64,000 nucleotides of DNA from Romanomermis culicivorax (taxonomy: Eukaryota; Nematoda; Enoplea; Mermithida; Mermithidae): assembly GCA_963922205.1 (NCBI GenBank), contig CAWUHX010000220.1:386781-450780 (forward strand). Direction: 5' to 3'. Each line of letters opens with the position of its first letter. Within the stretch, counting starts at the first letter, position 1. Below, piece by piece: positions 40,701-49,093 of this stretch. The notes under the pieces were generated by a model. That model made no database searches, was not told the DNA's origin, and saw only the letters and a list, made by a program, of their open reading frames with translations. Made by a program: the position numbers and the translations under genes.

Positions 40701-43588
40701 TTCGTTTCCAGTTTCGGGTTTAATCGCGACAAAAAACGAAAAACAACAAAGAAAATCTGGATGAGGTCGATCAAATATTGCATAAGCTTCAAACATGCCT
40801 AACTTGGCCAAAAATGGAGATAAGCAGTTTTGAATCATATTTTTGAACAGATCTCAATGAGATCTGTCGAGTGATGCCTAATTTCGTGCATTTTTGGTAC
40901 AAAAAAGAGTTCAGCGCACCTTGACACCCTCGTTCAACTTCCCCAATTTCATCCTGGCCGATATACGATCGCCATGTCGAATCCGAAGCTCATCGAGTAC
41001 CACCATACCTTCATCTTCCGACTTGACAAAATTTTTTTTCTTCCAGGTGCTCCTTCCATTCGACATCCGACGCGATTTGCGCCTCCGCTGCCACCCCCCA
41101 CGACCGAATATACGACTTGCAATTCGACGACGCTGTTGACGATCAGAAGTGTCGATCCGACGACGCCGGCAGCGCCGCTAACGCCGCCGTCGTATACGAC
41201 GACGATCAACCACAGGGCAGAAAGGAGGCAAGCGATCAAAAATCGTCAAAGGAGGACGAATATTTTGTTGATTAGCATTGTGATCGTTTTCGCCGTCAGT
41301 TGGCTTCCGTTGAATATTTATAATTTGGCGGTGAGGAAAAATTCTAGGAAAATGAAATAAAAGAGAATAAACAAAAAAATGAGAAAAGAGGAATAATGCT
41401 GTTTTTTTAATTATTGTAAATTGAAAAATGACCACAATATGGTGACAAATATTTAGTCGTATGTGTCATAATGGTGAAGAAGATAATTCTACAAAGTCGA
41501 AATAATGTTTGTTTTGGATTCTATCATTTATGCTTGAAAAAATAATTAGAACTTATTACTGTAATAAATGAAGAAAGTTTGTCGTCAATAAGCCGTAAAC
41601 ATAACAAATTTTTATTTTCTGCTAACAAAGTTCCTCACATAGCCTCGTTAAATGGTCAAAATTTCTCGAGTAATACTCATGTCGAACGCAGTAATATCCA
41701 AATCAAAAGTGCTTAAGGACGGTAATTTTTCTATGATTTTGGTCTTCCCGTTGCCCTGAAGATGTTTAGTGTTTTTCTCCAGTTAATTTTTTCTGTTCCG
41801 CAAAAATTGTGTGTCAAATTGAACCTACATTTTTGATTGTCACTGCGTAGATCATTTCAAAGTAAATATGCTATATTAGTATTTCAAGAAAAACAGACTA
41901 TAGGAAATGAAAAGGGACGCCAAAAAAGAAAAGAAACAGGAAATAGAGCGAATACTTATGAACAGTGAAAGAAAAGAAATAATTGACAAAAGAAAATAAT
42001 ACAAAGTATGAGAAATATATAAATGAAGAAATAAAAAACAAACAAACGTGTAGAAAATTCAGTGCAAAAAACTGAAAACGTAGAACAAAAAAGTAAGCGA
42101 AGGAGTAGTAAAAGAGATATAATCGTATACGGAGAATGTAACCATGATAAAATAAACTTTCAACATCGAATAAAAAGAGTAAGAATAAGCAAAGGAAACG
42201 AGAAAACAAAAATTTGAGGACAAAGATAAGAAAACACAACCGTTGTATGGATGACAAAGACAACAAAAGAACGAAATAAAAAAGTTGAAAAAATATATAA
42301 AAAGCCGATAACTAAACGTACAAGTAAGAGTATTATATATTATAATATAATAGAAAACATAGCATCTGTAACAAATAAATAAACGAAAGAAATATAAACC
42401 AATGAACGCTTTAATCACAGAAATACAGAAAAAAGGAACATAAACAACAAAAAAATTAAAAAGACAAAAATGCAAACAATAGAAAAGACAAACAGTTGAA
42501 GTGCACATGCAGTAAATGATGAGTAACGAAAACAAAAGAAACAAAAAAAAAACGATACAATAAAAGAATATAAACAATAAAGATCATGAAAAAAAAGAAC
42601 ATAAGTACCAAAGAATACAAACCATATGAGATAAAGAGGAAAACAAACAAAAAAGAACACAAGATGATTGAAAAAAATAGAAAGAACACATATAACAATT
42701 GACACATCATAAAGAACACAAACACCGACCAAAACAAGGAAAAACGCAAACAAAATGCAACAAAAAAATTGCAAAAAAGAACTTGAACACCAAGAAACAA
42801 AGAAAACAGATGACAAAAACATTAGCAAACTACAAAATTACACAGTATGAGAAGTGGACAAGCAATAAAAAATAAAGAATGATACGATTAAAAAATGGGC
42901 GAACAGAAACTATAATAGGCAAAAAGAAAACAAATAGTAAAAGAAGTTGATGCAAGAAACAAAAACAGGATGAAAAAAAATGCAAAGTGGACAAGTAAGA
43001 AAAAAGAAAGTAAAAATAATTCAACAGGGAATAAACAAAGAATAAACAAGAAAAGAAAAATGTTTTTGTTAAAAAGAAAAGAGAAAAATAAAAACAGGTC
43101 GATTTTTTTCTACATTTCTATTTCAGGTTTCTTTCGGTTGGGATTACGAATTGTCGATTTTTGCGTTTTGTCACGTGATTGGCGTCAGTAGCGCTTTCGC
43201 CAATCCCATTTTGTACGGCCTTTTTAACGAAAACTTTCGCACCGAATTTTTGTACATTTTTCGGCTAACGCGCGCCGTTCTAAGCTACCAAGCCGACTAT
43301 TCCAAATGGCGTCGCGAAATAGCAGCCGTCCGCAGGCGCAACAACCGCCGCGACGCCGGCGGCGGCGGCGAAGGCGTCGGCAAAAACCAGGGCGTCGACG
43401 GGCGTCGCCGACGATCGGAAGCCGCCCAGCCGGGGCGTCATTTATCGCAGACGCTTGTACGCGACGGCGGCGGCTGCGTCAGCGGCAGGCGATCGTCGGC
43501 GACCAATAACGAAACGGCAGCGCTTTTCGCTAATGAACAATCGACGGCGAACCGAATTTCCGTTTTGACCAAAAGTAGCATGTTATAA
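31626..43588 (+). CDS. Neuropeptide F/Y-like receptor (NPR family, class A GPCR), five exons
   Basis: Joined exons 31626-31780, 34852-35153, 37141-37449, 41047-41330 and 43127-43588 give 1512 nt, or 503 residues plus stop, with every junction GT-AG and in phase. The extracellular N terminus has N-glycosylation sequons at N14 (NGT) and N23 (NSS). TM1 has GN (N76), TM2 has LASSD (D104), and TM3 starts near C131 and ends in DRYW (155-158). TM4 has W181, ECL2 has C203/C210, TM5 has P236 and Y244, TM6 has SWLPLN (340-345), and TM7 has NPILY (376-380). The TM6-TM7 pattern (WLPLNIYN, HVIGVSSAFANPILYG, NENFRTEF) is typical of NPY/NPF receptors, so the ligand is probably an NPF/FMRFamide-like peptide signalling through G proteins at the neuronal plasma membrane. 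Loop 3 is Pro/Thr-rich and the tail is Arg/Gly-rich. The family call is strong; the exact subtype is not determinable. Confidence 0.92.
32909..33128 (-). mobile_element. TAGTCTG MITE in receptor intron 1
   Basis: Starts TAGTCTGTTTTTCTTGAAAT. The far end is ACAAACATTTTATAAAAAAT then AGACC. Confidence 0.7.
34108..34329 (-). mobile_element. TAGTCTG MITE in receptor intron 1, diverged
   Basis: Retains the AAAGTGGAAGGCAAGCACTG interior and an end reading CAAAAAAATAGACTGA. It lies about 520 bp before exon 2. Confidence 0.5.
34852..35153 (+). CDS. Receptor exon 2 (TM1-TM3)
   Basis: The acceptor is ATCTTTCAG|A and the donor is ATTG|GTGGGT. The exon covers residues 52-153: TM1 with GN, TM2 with SLASSDLL, the first extracellular loop with FWNLGE and the conserved disulfide cysteine C131, and TM3 up to TAI just before the DRY motif. 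The open frame runs through the acceptor upstream, but the splice signal and loss of similarity there set the exon edge. Confidence 0.93.
35289..35672. mobile_element. Two adjoining TAGTCTG MITE fragments in receptor intron 2
   Basis: 35289-35498 reads on - (CAGTCTGTTGTTCTTGAAAT start). 35518-35672 reads on + and ends CATTTCAAGAAAAAACAGAC then TA. They look like two abutting partial copies. Confidence 0.6.
36007..36254 (+). mobile_element. TAGTCTG MITE in receptor intron 2, full length
   Basis: TAGTCTGTTTTTTATAAAAT to AAGAAAAACAGACTA, with TA on both sides. Very similar to the 672-916 and 14071-14314 copies. Confidence 0.85.
36298..36880. mobile_element. Three degraded TAGTCTG MITE fragments in receptor intron 2
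   Basis: 36298-36470 (+, CTGTTTTTCATAAAATATCT start), 36563-36667 (-, TAGTCTATTTTTCTTGAAGC) and 36668-36880 (+, TTTTATAAAATGCTTCCAAA start). The last interrupts the second. Confidence 0.5.
37141..37449 (+). CDS. Receptor exon 3 (DRY motif, TM4, ECL2, TM5)
   Basis: The acceptor is CTCTTAAG|GT and the donor is ATAG|GTTAGT. It opens with LDRYWVILFPTK, then TM4 with W181, an ECL2 with two cysteines (203 and 210) and the acidic AEEWDDMP stretch, one NQT sequon at N220, and TM5 with P236 and Y244 followed by basic FRLKERI. Which of C203/C210 pairs with C131 cannot be told from sequence. Confidence 0.93.
38371..38610 (-). mobile_element. TAGTCTG MITE in receptor intron 3
   Basis: Starts TACAGTCTGTTCTTATGTAA and ends with an AAAAACAGACTA terminus. 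Family interior throughout. Confidence 0.65.
38696..38926 (+). mobile_element. TAGTCTG MITE in receptor intron 3, diverged
   Basis: Interior TATGTACTGTTCTGAAAATC and GCACTTGCTTTCCGAGATTT; the end GAAGCATTTTCACTAAAACT is degraded. Confidence 0.5.
39036..39236. mobile_element. Foldback element, copy 4, truncated, in receptor intron 3
   Basis: GGGGCCGGTTTCATTAAAGA left end and AGCTGCAGCT interior. The right inverted end is missing after CAAGCTGCAGCTCAG. Confidence 0.7.
39712..39830 (+). repeat. T/C-rich tract in receptor intron 3
   Basis: An almost purely pyrimidine run of TTTTCTATTTTC-like words. Frames through it are low-complexity Phe/Leu/Ser strings. Confidence 0.8.
40320..40460 (+). repeat. 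Dispersed ~390-bp repeat, 3' half only, receptor intron 3
   Basis: GATTACAGTAATAAGAAAAC and GATCGCTGCATCGATCATTT match the 3' half of the copies at 54340 and 55290. Confidence 0.6.
41047..41330 (+). CDS. Receptor exon 4 (ICL3 and TM6)
   Basis: The acceptor TTTTCTTCCAG|GT follows a T-rich tract and the donor is GGCG|GTGAGG. About 55 residues of Pro/Thr-rich low-complexity third intracellular loop precede the basic RRQAIKNRQRR and TM6 with the WLPLNIYN signature. The one base left by exon 3 plus two here make a Gly codon, so the phases agree. The frame stays open upstream of the acceptor, so an earlier alternative acceptor is possible but lacks a pyrimidine tract. Confidence 0.9.
41640..41830 (-). 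repeat. Dispersed ~390-bp repeat, inverted, receptor intron 4
   Basis: Reverse complement reads AAAAACACTAAACATCTTCA and GACCAAAATCATAGAAAAAT, matching the family's central part. Confidence 0.5.
41895..43110 (+). repeat. 1.2-kb A/purine-rich block in receptor intron 4
   Basis: Made of AAAGAAACAAAAAGA-like words with very little T. It fills most of the intron before exon 5. The long - strand frames here (up to 172 codons) are Phe/Leu/Tyr/Ser-rich artefacts of the strand asymmetry. Confidence 0.85.
43127..43588 (+). CDS. Receptor exon 5 (TM7 and cytoplasmic tail)
   Basis: The acceptor is TTTCTATTTCAG|GTTTC and the stop is TAA at 43586. TM7 carries NPILY, followed by the helix-8 segment FNENFRTEFLYIFR. 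The roughly 110-residue tail is strongly basic, with Arg runs, a Gly4 run and Ser/Thr sites that could be kinase and arrestin targets. The region 43310-43500 is far more GC- and CpG-rich than anything around it, and that creates long frames in the other phases. Confidence 0.93.
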   Translation, partial: VSFGWDYELSIFAFCHVIGVSSAFANPILYGLFNENFRTEFLYIFRLTRAVLSYQADYSKWRREIAAVRRRNNRRDAGGGGEGVGKNQGVDGRRRRSEAAQPGRHLSQTLVRDGGGCVSGRRSSATNNETAALFANEQSTANRISVLTKSSML

Positions 43589-46013
43589 TATTTGAAAAAG
43601 CGGACTTGCTCGTCAAAAATCGTTTCATTTTCGACGATATTACAGTAAGCGAAAATGATTCTGGTGATGTAAGAATATGAGCTTACTGTTACTTACTGTA
43701 CATATTTAAATTTTACAGTAAATACTTACCATATGGGTACGACTTTGTTTGGATTTTTTCCTTCGATTAAAACCTTCGATTTTTATGTTTTTGAGAAAAA
43801 GAAAGTTTTCGGCAATGAAAACTAATGTCTAAAATTATACACTTATTTGCACGTTGACTTTTTCGCCCAGAATTATTTCATAAATAGAGCAATAACGAAG
43901 CTGCAAAACAATTTGATCGACAAAGTTGAATTATTTTCTCTTACTGTATTCAAAATATGGCGACAATTTTGGCTGCGGATCACACCGAATCAAATATCAG
44001 CCCAGATTTTCTACTCTATTTCCACTGTATCCTTATCATGAACATTTTGTACGGTTGAACCTGTGGTACTTCATTATTCGGCATTGCTTTATGGCTTTTA
44101 CTGTAGCCATTACTGTGTGTACGAAAGTCTTCGCGACAGCCAGCCAAAATACTATTCTTGCTGGATTGAACAATCTATATTTCTCGAAATGCTTTGGAAA
44201 AATCAATCGGGAAAACAAATACTGCTCTGAATTTCAATGCATTTTTTGTTTATTCTTATTTTTTATTTATTATTGCACATTTTTATGTATTTATTATTTG
44301 TTATTTTTTGCGAGCTAACTCAACTTACCCTTATCAATTTTCATGTTGGAAAAAATCTACCGTAAAATCTTCGTGAGCACGATTTTGACAATGGTAATTA
44401 TTTTCGTAATTTTTCAATTTTAGAAACCGTTTGAAACATCAAGGTTTTTTCACTGCTTGTAAATAGAAAATTGGTTACTGTTGGATAAATTTTTCGAAGC
44501 TTAATTGACGATTGGTGGGCTCACAGATTCTAGCACGAGTGTAATTACCGTAGAGGGGTAGTAGAATAATATTACCCCAGAAATTTTCCACCATATGACA
44601 CGCCAAATCACTCATCGTTAGATCGAAGGATGGGGCATCGAGGACTGAAACATAATTTTTCCTTCTTTCGAACGTTTTATTCAAAAATTACCCTTTTCCA
44701 TAGATTAGTGCTCGCAAATATTCGTTTTTCACTGCTTTGCGTCGTAAATTTGCCTTTATTTGATTTTTGACCGCATATTTGTTTGTAATATTTTTCCGAC
44801 TTTTGGGACAAATATTAAATCTAGATTTATAAAACACCTGCTGACCCCTGACAGATCTAGGGTTCCGTTCGTTCCATATAAGCGTTGGGATGATATAACA
44901 TGGTCTTGTCAATAATTTCAATACGCTTGCTATTTCATTTTGAAAGATAAAGCCATTTCCGGGTCGTTATTGAAAGTATATCCCGATTACTATAAAAATT
45001 GCAATATTGCGTTTCTCAAGTTTTTTAAAGCAAGGCAAAAGCATAGACGGCTTAGTACAGCATTCACCAATCACCTAGAAAGGCACGGACAATTGTAGAT
45101 GAGGCCATGGCCCAGACCTAGATCCTGGGTCAAATCATCAAGGATCAATATTTTAACTTGGGAGGGATTTTTCGGACATTATGCGATGGAAACATGGAAA
45201 AAATTGGACGTGGTTAGCTCAGTTAGAATTAAATACTGAATTGCTTGAGAATCTTTTGTGTTTTATACCAGACAAGTTGAAGATGCGAATGGTGGTGAAA
45301 CAGTGAAAATTCAAATTTTTTGGGACACTTTTGATCAATGATGAATTTTCGAAATACAACTGATTAAAATCAGAAATGAATTCGCTACATCACGCTTCGT
45401 ACGCATACAATTTCAAGCACTATTCCTTTGTGTCTGAGATCTAGAACTAGAAAAACGATTTTTTAGCAGTGAACACAGTTAGCCTTTTTCCTTCACCATA
45501 CATCAATATGAAAGTGGAGATTTCTACGATTTGGCAGAAGTTTGACGCTGACAAGAAGTTACCTCCTGGTGTCCAACATCCCATTAATTTTGTGACTCAA
45601 ATACAAACTAAAAATGCCACTGAAAAGCAACGAACTACGCCAGGATCACATCTTATGACCCCAGTAAAGGTTGTATTTGCGAGACAAATACGGTACTTTG
45701 GAAGTTTTCCAACTCCCTCAACTACAATGCCATATTTTTCTTAATCGTTGGCCTCTTTTTTCCTGTTCAATTTGGATTTTAAAGTTAGGGGACTAATATC
45801 CAAATGATAATTGAGCTCTGTAGACAGGTATTTCCACCATTTTACAATTAACACTACAATTCAATTACAATTAACACTACAATTCGGTTGCATAAGAATA
45901 ACAAATTTCTAGCAGTCAATGACGAATATTTCAAACTCAAATCCCAAAAAACATATAGTATCGAAATGATACACATTGTATCAGGCAAGAGGCGACAAAA
46001 TTTTATAAGCAAC
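43589..46013. other. Receptor 3' flank and gene-free stretch
   Basis: Possible poly(A) hexamer variant ATTAAA near 43767; the true 3' end is not determinable. A short duplicated ACAATTAACACTACAATTC lies at 45845-45890. No gene recognised. Confidence 0.4.
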
Positions 46014-46129
46014 TATATCAAAATATTATGATTCTCCATTCCTTGGCCTTACAATCGCATAAAAATTATATAACGCTTTTATTTTGCCCCTAGGCACACA
46101 ATGAATGAATAATAATACAGTGGTAATGG

Positions 46130-46178
46130 TAATGCGACGTTTCGGTAATCTACCTACTACCTTCCTCATGCGACAATA
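46130..46178 (-). ncRNA. Hammerhead-ribozyme-like motif, left PLE arm
   Basis: Read on the - strand, ATGAGGA is followed by a stem of GGTAGT with ATTACC (one G-T pair) and then CGAAACGTC. The first core base is A rather than C. The 3' core GAAACGTC is better preserved than in the right arm, and its ACGT is self-complementary, as in minimal hammerheads thought to act as dimers. The two arms have decayed at different core positions. Confidence 0.45.
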
Positions 46179-46197
46179 AACTCCTTTTTACAACATT

Positions 46198-46269
46198 CGC
46201 TACTTGAGGGAATTGAACCCTAGTCGTTTGATTGAGAGTCTAGAGCACTACCACTGGGACATGGGGGCC
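46198..46269 (-). other. tRNA-like relic in the PLE 3' region
   Basis: On the - strand an A-box-like TGTCCCAGTGGTAG and a B-box-like GGTTCAATTCC have tRNA spacing, with a candidate anticodon loop CTCTCAA between them. The acceptor ends do not pair and the anticodon stem is poor, so this is not a working tRNA gene. It is absent from the right arm owing to the deletion. Confidence 0.35.
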
Positions 46270-46314
46270 AGTAGTAACTTGTTTAGAAGTGCTATATATC
46301 CTGACTAGGGGGTA

Positions 46315-46720
46315 CTAGTTCAGACTTGGGTTCCTGTCTGTTGCCCTTCTAAGGAATGCTTGGATCCATATGTGGCCTATTTCAATGCTCTGACTACCTA
46401 CATTTTTTGACCCCACTTTTTCCATCTCAATGGTTTCTCTGATCTTCCTTTTGTAGGCATTAGGCTCTTGGGCAAGTATGGTGGTATTGCCAAAATTGGG
46501 TGTACATCCACATGATAGGCAATGTTCGGCCACACCACTTTTCTCAATGCTCAGGTTCTTAAGGGAATTTCTGTGTTCTGCAATACGGGCCTTAAGTGTT
46601 CTGCCTCTCCTATGTATACTTTCCCACATGGAGCCATAGGTACTTGGTATACTATACCCTGTATATCTTGTTTATTTCTAGGTGGTGCTACTTTGCTGAC
46701 TCTTTTCCTGATTGTGTCTT
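46315..46720 (-). pseudogene. PLE GIY-YIG endonuclease domain, frameshifted
   Basis: GIVYQVPM and KVYIGE at about 46680-46600 match the GIY and YIG halves. After a one-base frame change near 46605 the domain continues as GRTLKARIAEHRNSL, SGVAEHC and an EPNAYKRKIRETIEMEK helix, in the order seen in EN-containing PLEs. The stop is at 46315. The whole domain is missing from the inverted second copy because of a deletion at about 48887. Confidence 0.82.
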
Positions 46721-46815
46721 TACTTGTGGCAACTAGCCAAACCTTGTACTTCTGGCATATTCGCTTCAGTTTCTGTGTTAGTTGGCCACTGTAAGATATT
46801 ACAACTGTGCCTTTT

Positions 46816-48262
46816 TATTCAACTTTTTCATGGTCATTTGCATTTCTTGTTATATTTGCTTTGTTAATGATTGCTGTGGGAAAACCATTTTTCTTGAAGG
46901 CTTGCCTGATGTTATTTTCTTCCACTTTCCTGGTTTCTTCAGTTGAGCATAGTGTACCTGACCGCAGTATCATTCTCTTTACAATTCCTGCTTTGGTGTT
47001 TACAGGATGGTTTGACTGGAAGTTCAGATATTGGTCTGTGTGTGTTGGTTTAGGGTAGACACTTGTTGCCATTGTCTGTCCTTGGGGTTTGACAAGAACA
47101 TGTAGGAATGGTAACTGCCCATTGATTCCTGTTTCCATGGTGAACTGTATGGCTGGACTCTGTTGGTTCATATGTTCTTGGAAGGATCTTAATTTTTCCT
47201 CACCATGGTCCCACAGGATGAATGTGTCATTCACATATCGCAGTCAGATTGTTGGCTTGTCTGGTGCTGTTTTCAATGCTGATGTTTCAAGTTTGTCCAT
47301 AAACAGGTTACAATGTGCAGGGGATAGTGGAGAACCCATTGCCATGCCATCTGTTTGTTGGTAGAATTTGTCTTTGAACTGGAATATGGTGCTGCACACA
47401 CAATACTCAGTTAGGTCTGCAACCTGTTGTGCTGTTAGGCTAGTTCTTTCTGCTAGGCTGCCATCTGCTTCCAATTGGGCCCTAAGATAGTTTATTGCTC
47501 CTACTACTGGAACACTTGTGAACAAGCTTACAACATCCAGACTTACCAACTTAGTGTTGTGATCTAACTTTATGTCCTTGATCTTGCTTACAAAGTCCTT
47601 GCTATTGACTATGTTAGATTCTATATTGTTCTGCAATGGACTAATGATCTTTACTAAGTGCTTAGCCAATGGATGGATTGTTGTTCCAATGCAGCTCACT
47701 ACTGGTTTTAGTGGGATATCTGGCTTATGGATCATTGGCAGGCCATATATGTGAGGGGCCTTACATCATTCTTTTATTGTTACTGTTTTTTCTATCTTGG
47801 CATCTCATACTTGCTGTCTAACTTCTTTCTCTATTCAGCTAATTGGATTTCTTTTCCCCAAGCATTTAAACTTTGTTCCATCATCTAGTATTGCTATGAT
47901 CTTTTGGTCATACTCATCAGTGTTCAGTAGTACTGTTGCGCAACCCTTGTCAGCTGGTAGTATAACAACTGTCTTATCATGCTTCAGGTTCCTGACAGCA
48001 CTGGCTTCCTGTCTCGTTATGTTCAGCTTAGGTTTTTGCTCATGTTCAATTGCTTTCCTAATTTCTAACCGAAAGTCACCTTCTTTGTCATTTTCTATGA
48101 AATGTGCTGCACATTGGATGTTGGTAACTATGTCTGCCATTAGATGTTGCTGTGGTGTAATAGCAAAGTTCATTCCTTTGGCTAGCACTTTTCTTTCTAC
48201 ATCCGTTAGTTGCCTATGGCTTCTATTTACAACCACTTTGTTTATGTCTAGTTGTGGTGGCT
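46816..48262 (-). pseudogene. Broken PLE reverse transcriptase, main copy
   Basis: The RT frame is split into three pieces (about 48262-47835, 47735-47244, 47234-46815). TGG-to-TGA-type stops lie near 47835 and 47243, and further stops and a shift lie between 47835 and 47735. Fingers and palm motifs are recognisable (IYGLPMIHKPDIPLKPVVS, SLDVVSLFTS, DGMAMGSPLSPAHCNLFMD). The catalytic YxDD box reads YVND, so the first catalytic Asp is lost in this copy. An in-frame TAA follows KVE at 46815. Confidence 0.85.
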
Positions 48263-49044
48263 GCGATATGTGGATGACACATTCATCCTGTGGGACCATG
48301 GTGAGGAAAAATTAAGATCCTTCCTAGAACATATGAACCAACAGAATCCAGCCATACAGTTCATCATGGAAACAGAAATCAATGGGCAGTTACCATTCCC
48401 AGATGTTCTTGTCAAACGGCAATGACAGACAATGGCAACAAGTGTCTACCGTAAACCAATGCACACAGACCAATATCTGAACTTCCAGTCAAACCATCCT
48501 GTAAACACCAAAGCAGGAATTATAAAGGGAATGATACTGCGGTCAGGTACACTATGCTCAACTGAAGAAACCAGGAAAGTGGAAGAAAATAACATCAGGC
48601 AAGCCTTCAAGAAAAATGGTTTTCCCACAGCAATCATTAACAAAGCAAATATAAAAAGAAATGCAAGTGACCAAGAAAAAGTTGAATAAAAAGGCACGGT
48701 TGTAATACCTTACAGTGGCCAACTAACACAGAAACTGAAGCGAATATGCCAGAAGTACAAGGTTCGGCTAGTTGCCACAAGTAAAGACACAATCAGGAAA
48801 AGAGTCAGCAAAGTAGCACCACCTAGAAATAAACAAGATATACAGGGTATAGTATACCAAGTACCTATGGCTCCATGTGGGAAAGTAGTTTATTGTCCCC
48901 TGAGGAAGGTAGTAGGTAGACTACTGAAATGTTGCATTACCATAACCACTGTATTATTATTCGTTCATTGTGTGCCTAGGGGCAAAATAAAAGCGTTATA
49001 TAATTTTTATGCGATTGTAAGGCTAAGGAGTGGAGAATCATAAT
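48262..49044 (+). pseudogene. Inverted partial PLE copy (RT 3' part and terminus, EN deleted)
   Basis: It begins in the middle of the RT at RYVDDTFILW, so the catalytic box is intact here. It continues through HTDQYLNFQSNHP to KVE and the same in-frame TAA as the main copy. After the GIY region it jumps at about 48887 from GGGAAAGTA to GTTTATTG, losing roughly 440 bp that hold the endonuclease and the tRNA-like stretch of the left arm. It then shares the terminal sequence with the other arm. Confidence 0.85.
48892..48936 (+). ncRNA. Hammerhead-ribozyme-like motif, right PLE arm
   Basis: CTGAGGA at 48900-48906 is followed by a 5-bp stem (GTAGT 48909-48913, loop AGGTAG, ACTAC 48920-48924) and GAAA at 48926-48929, the order of the hammerhead core CUGANGA, stem II, GAAA. 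One extra base sits beside stem II. Stem III and the cleavage triplet (TGTT) look eroded. PLE terminal repeats are known to carry minimal hammerheads, and the position near the element end fits that. Confidence 0.5.
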
Positions 49045-49093
49045 GTTATACACCAATCGCAAACAACCTTTTGCCAAATATTATATCAAAATA

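Larger units (their letters stand above)
46014..49093 (-). mobile_element. Penelope-like retroelement, decayed, with head-to-head partial second copy
   Basis: The main copy reads on the - strand from about 48262 to 46025. It encodes the N-terminal PLE signature (RQLTDVERKVLAKGMNFAIT), RT motifs including SLDVVSLFTSVP and DGMAMGSPLSP, the HTDQYLNFQSNHP motif, and then a GIY-YIG endonuclease. A second copy, truncated within the RT, runs on the + strand from about 48262 to 49044 with the same 3' end. The outer ends ATTATGATTCTCC face each other at 46025 and 49044. The 12-bp direct repeat TATATCAAAATA abuts the left end (46014-46025) and recurs at 49082-49093, consistent with a target duplication beyond a 37-bp right extension. 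Several stops and a frameshift show it is not functional as it stands. Confidence 0.9.

Noticed and set aside
40894..41046. Possible extra receptor exon before exon 4 (relatively GC-rich, open frame)
   Set aside because: No pyrimidine-rich acceptor. The only phase-compatible AG gives an early stop, and exon 3 joins exon 4 directly in phase.
41898..42828. Overlapping - strand frames of 114-172 codons rich in Phe, Leu, Tyr and Ser that look like multi-pass membrane proteins
   Set aside because: They lie in a low-complexity A-rich block. Lack of T on the + strand removes stops on the - strand and yields hydrophobic strings.
46807..47364. + strand frames over the Penelope-like element
   Set aside because: Antisense shadows of the RT and linker read on the - strand.
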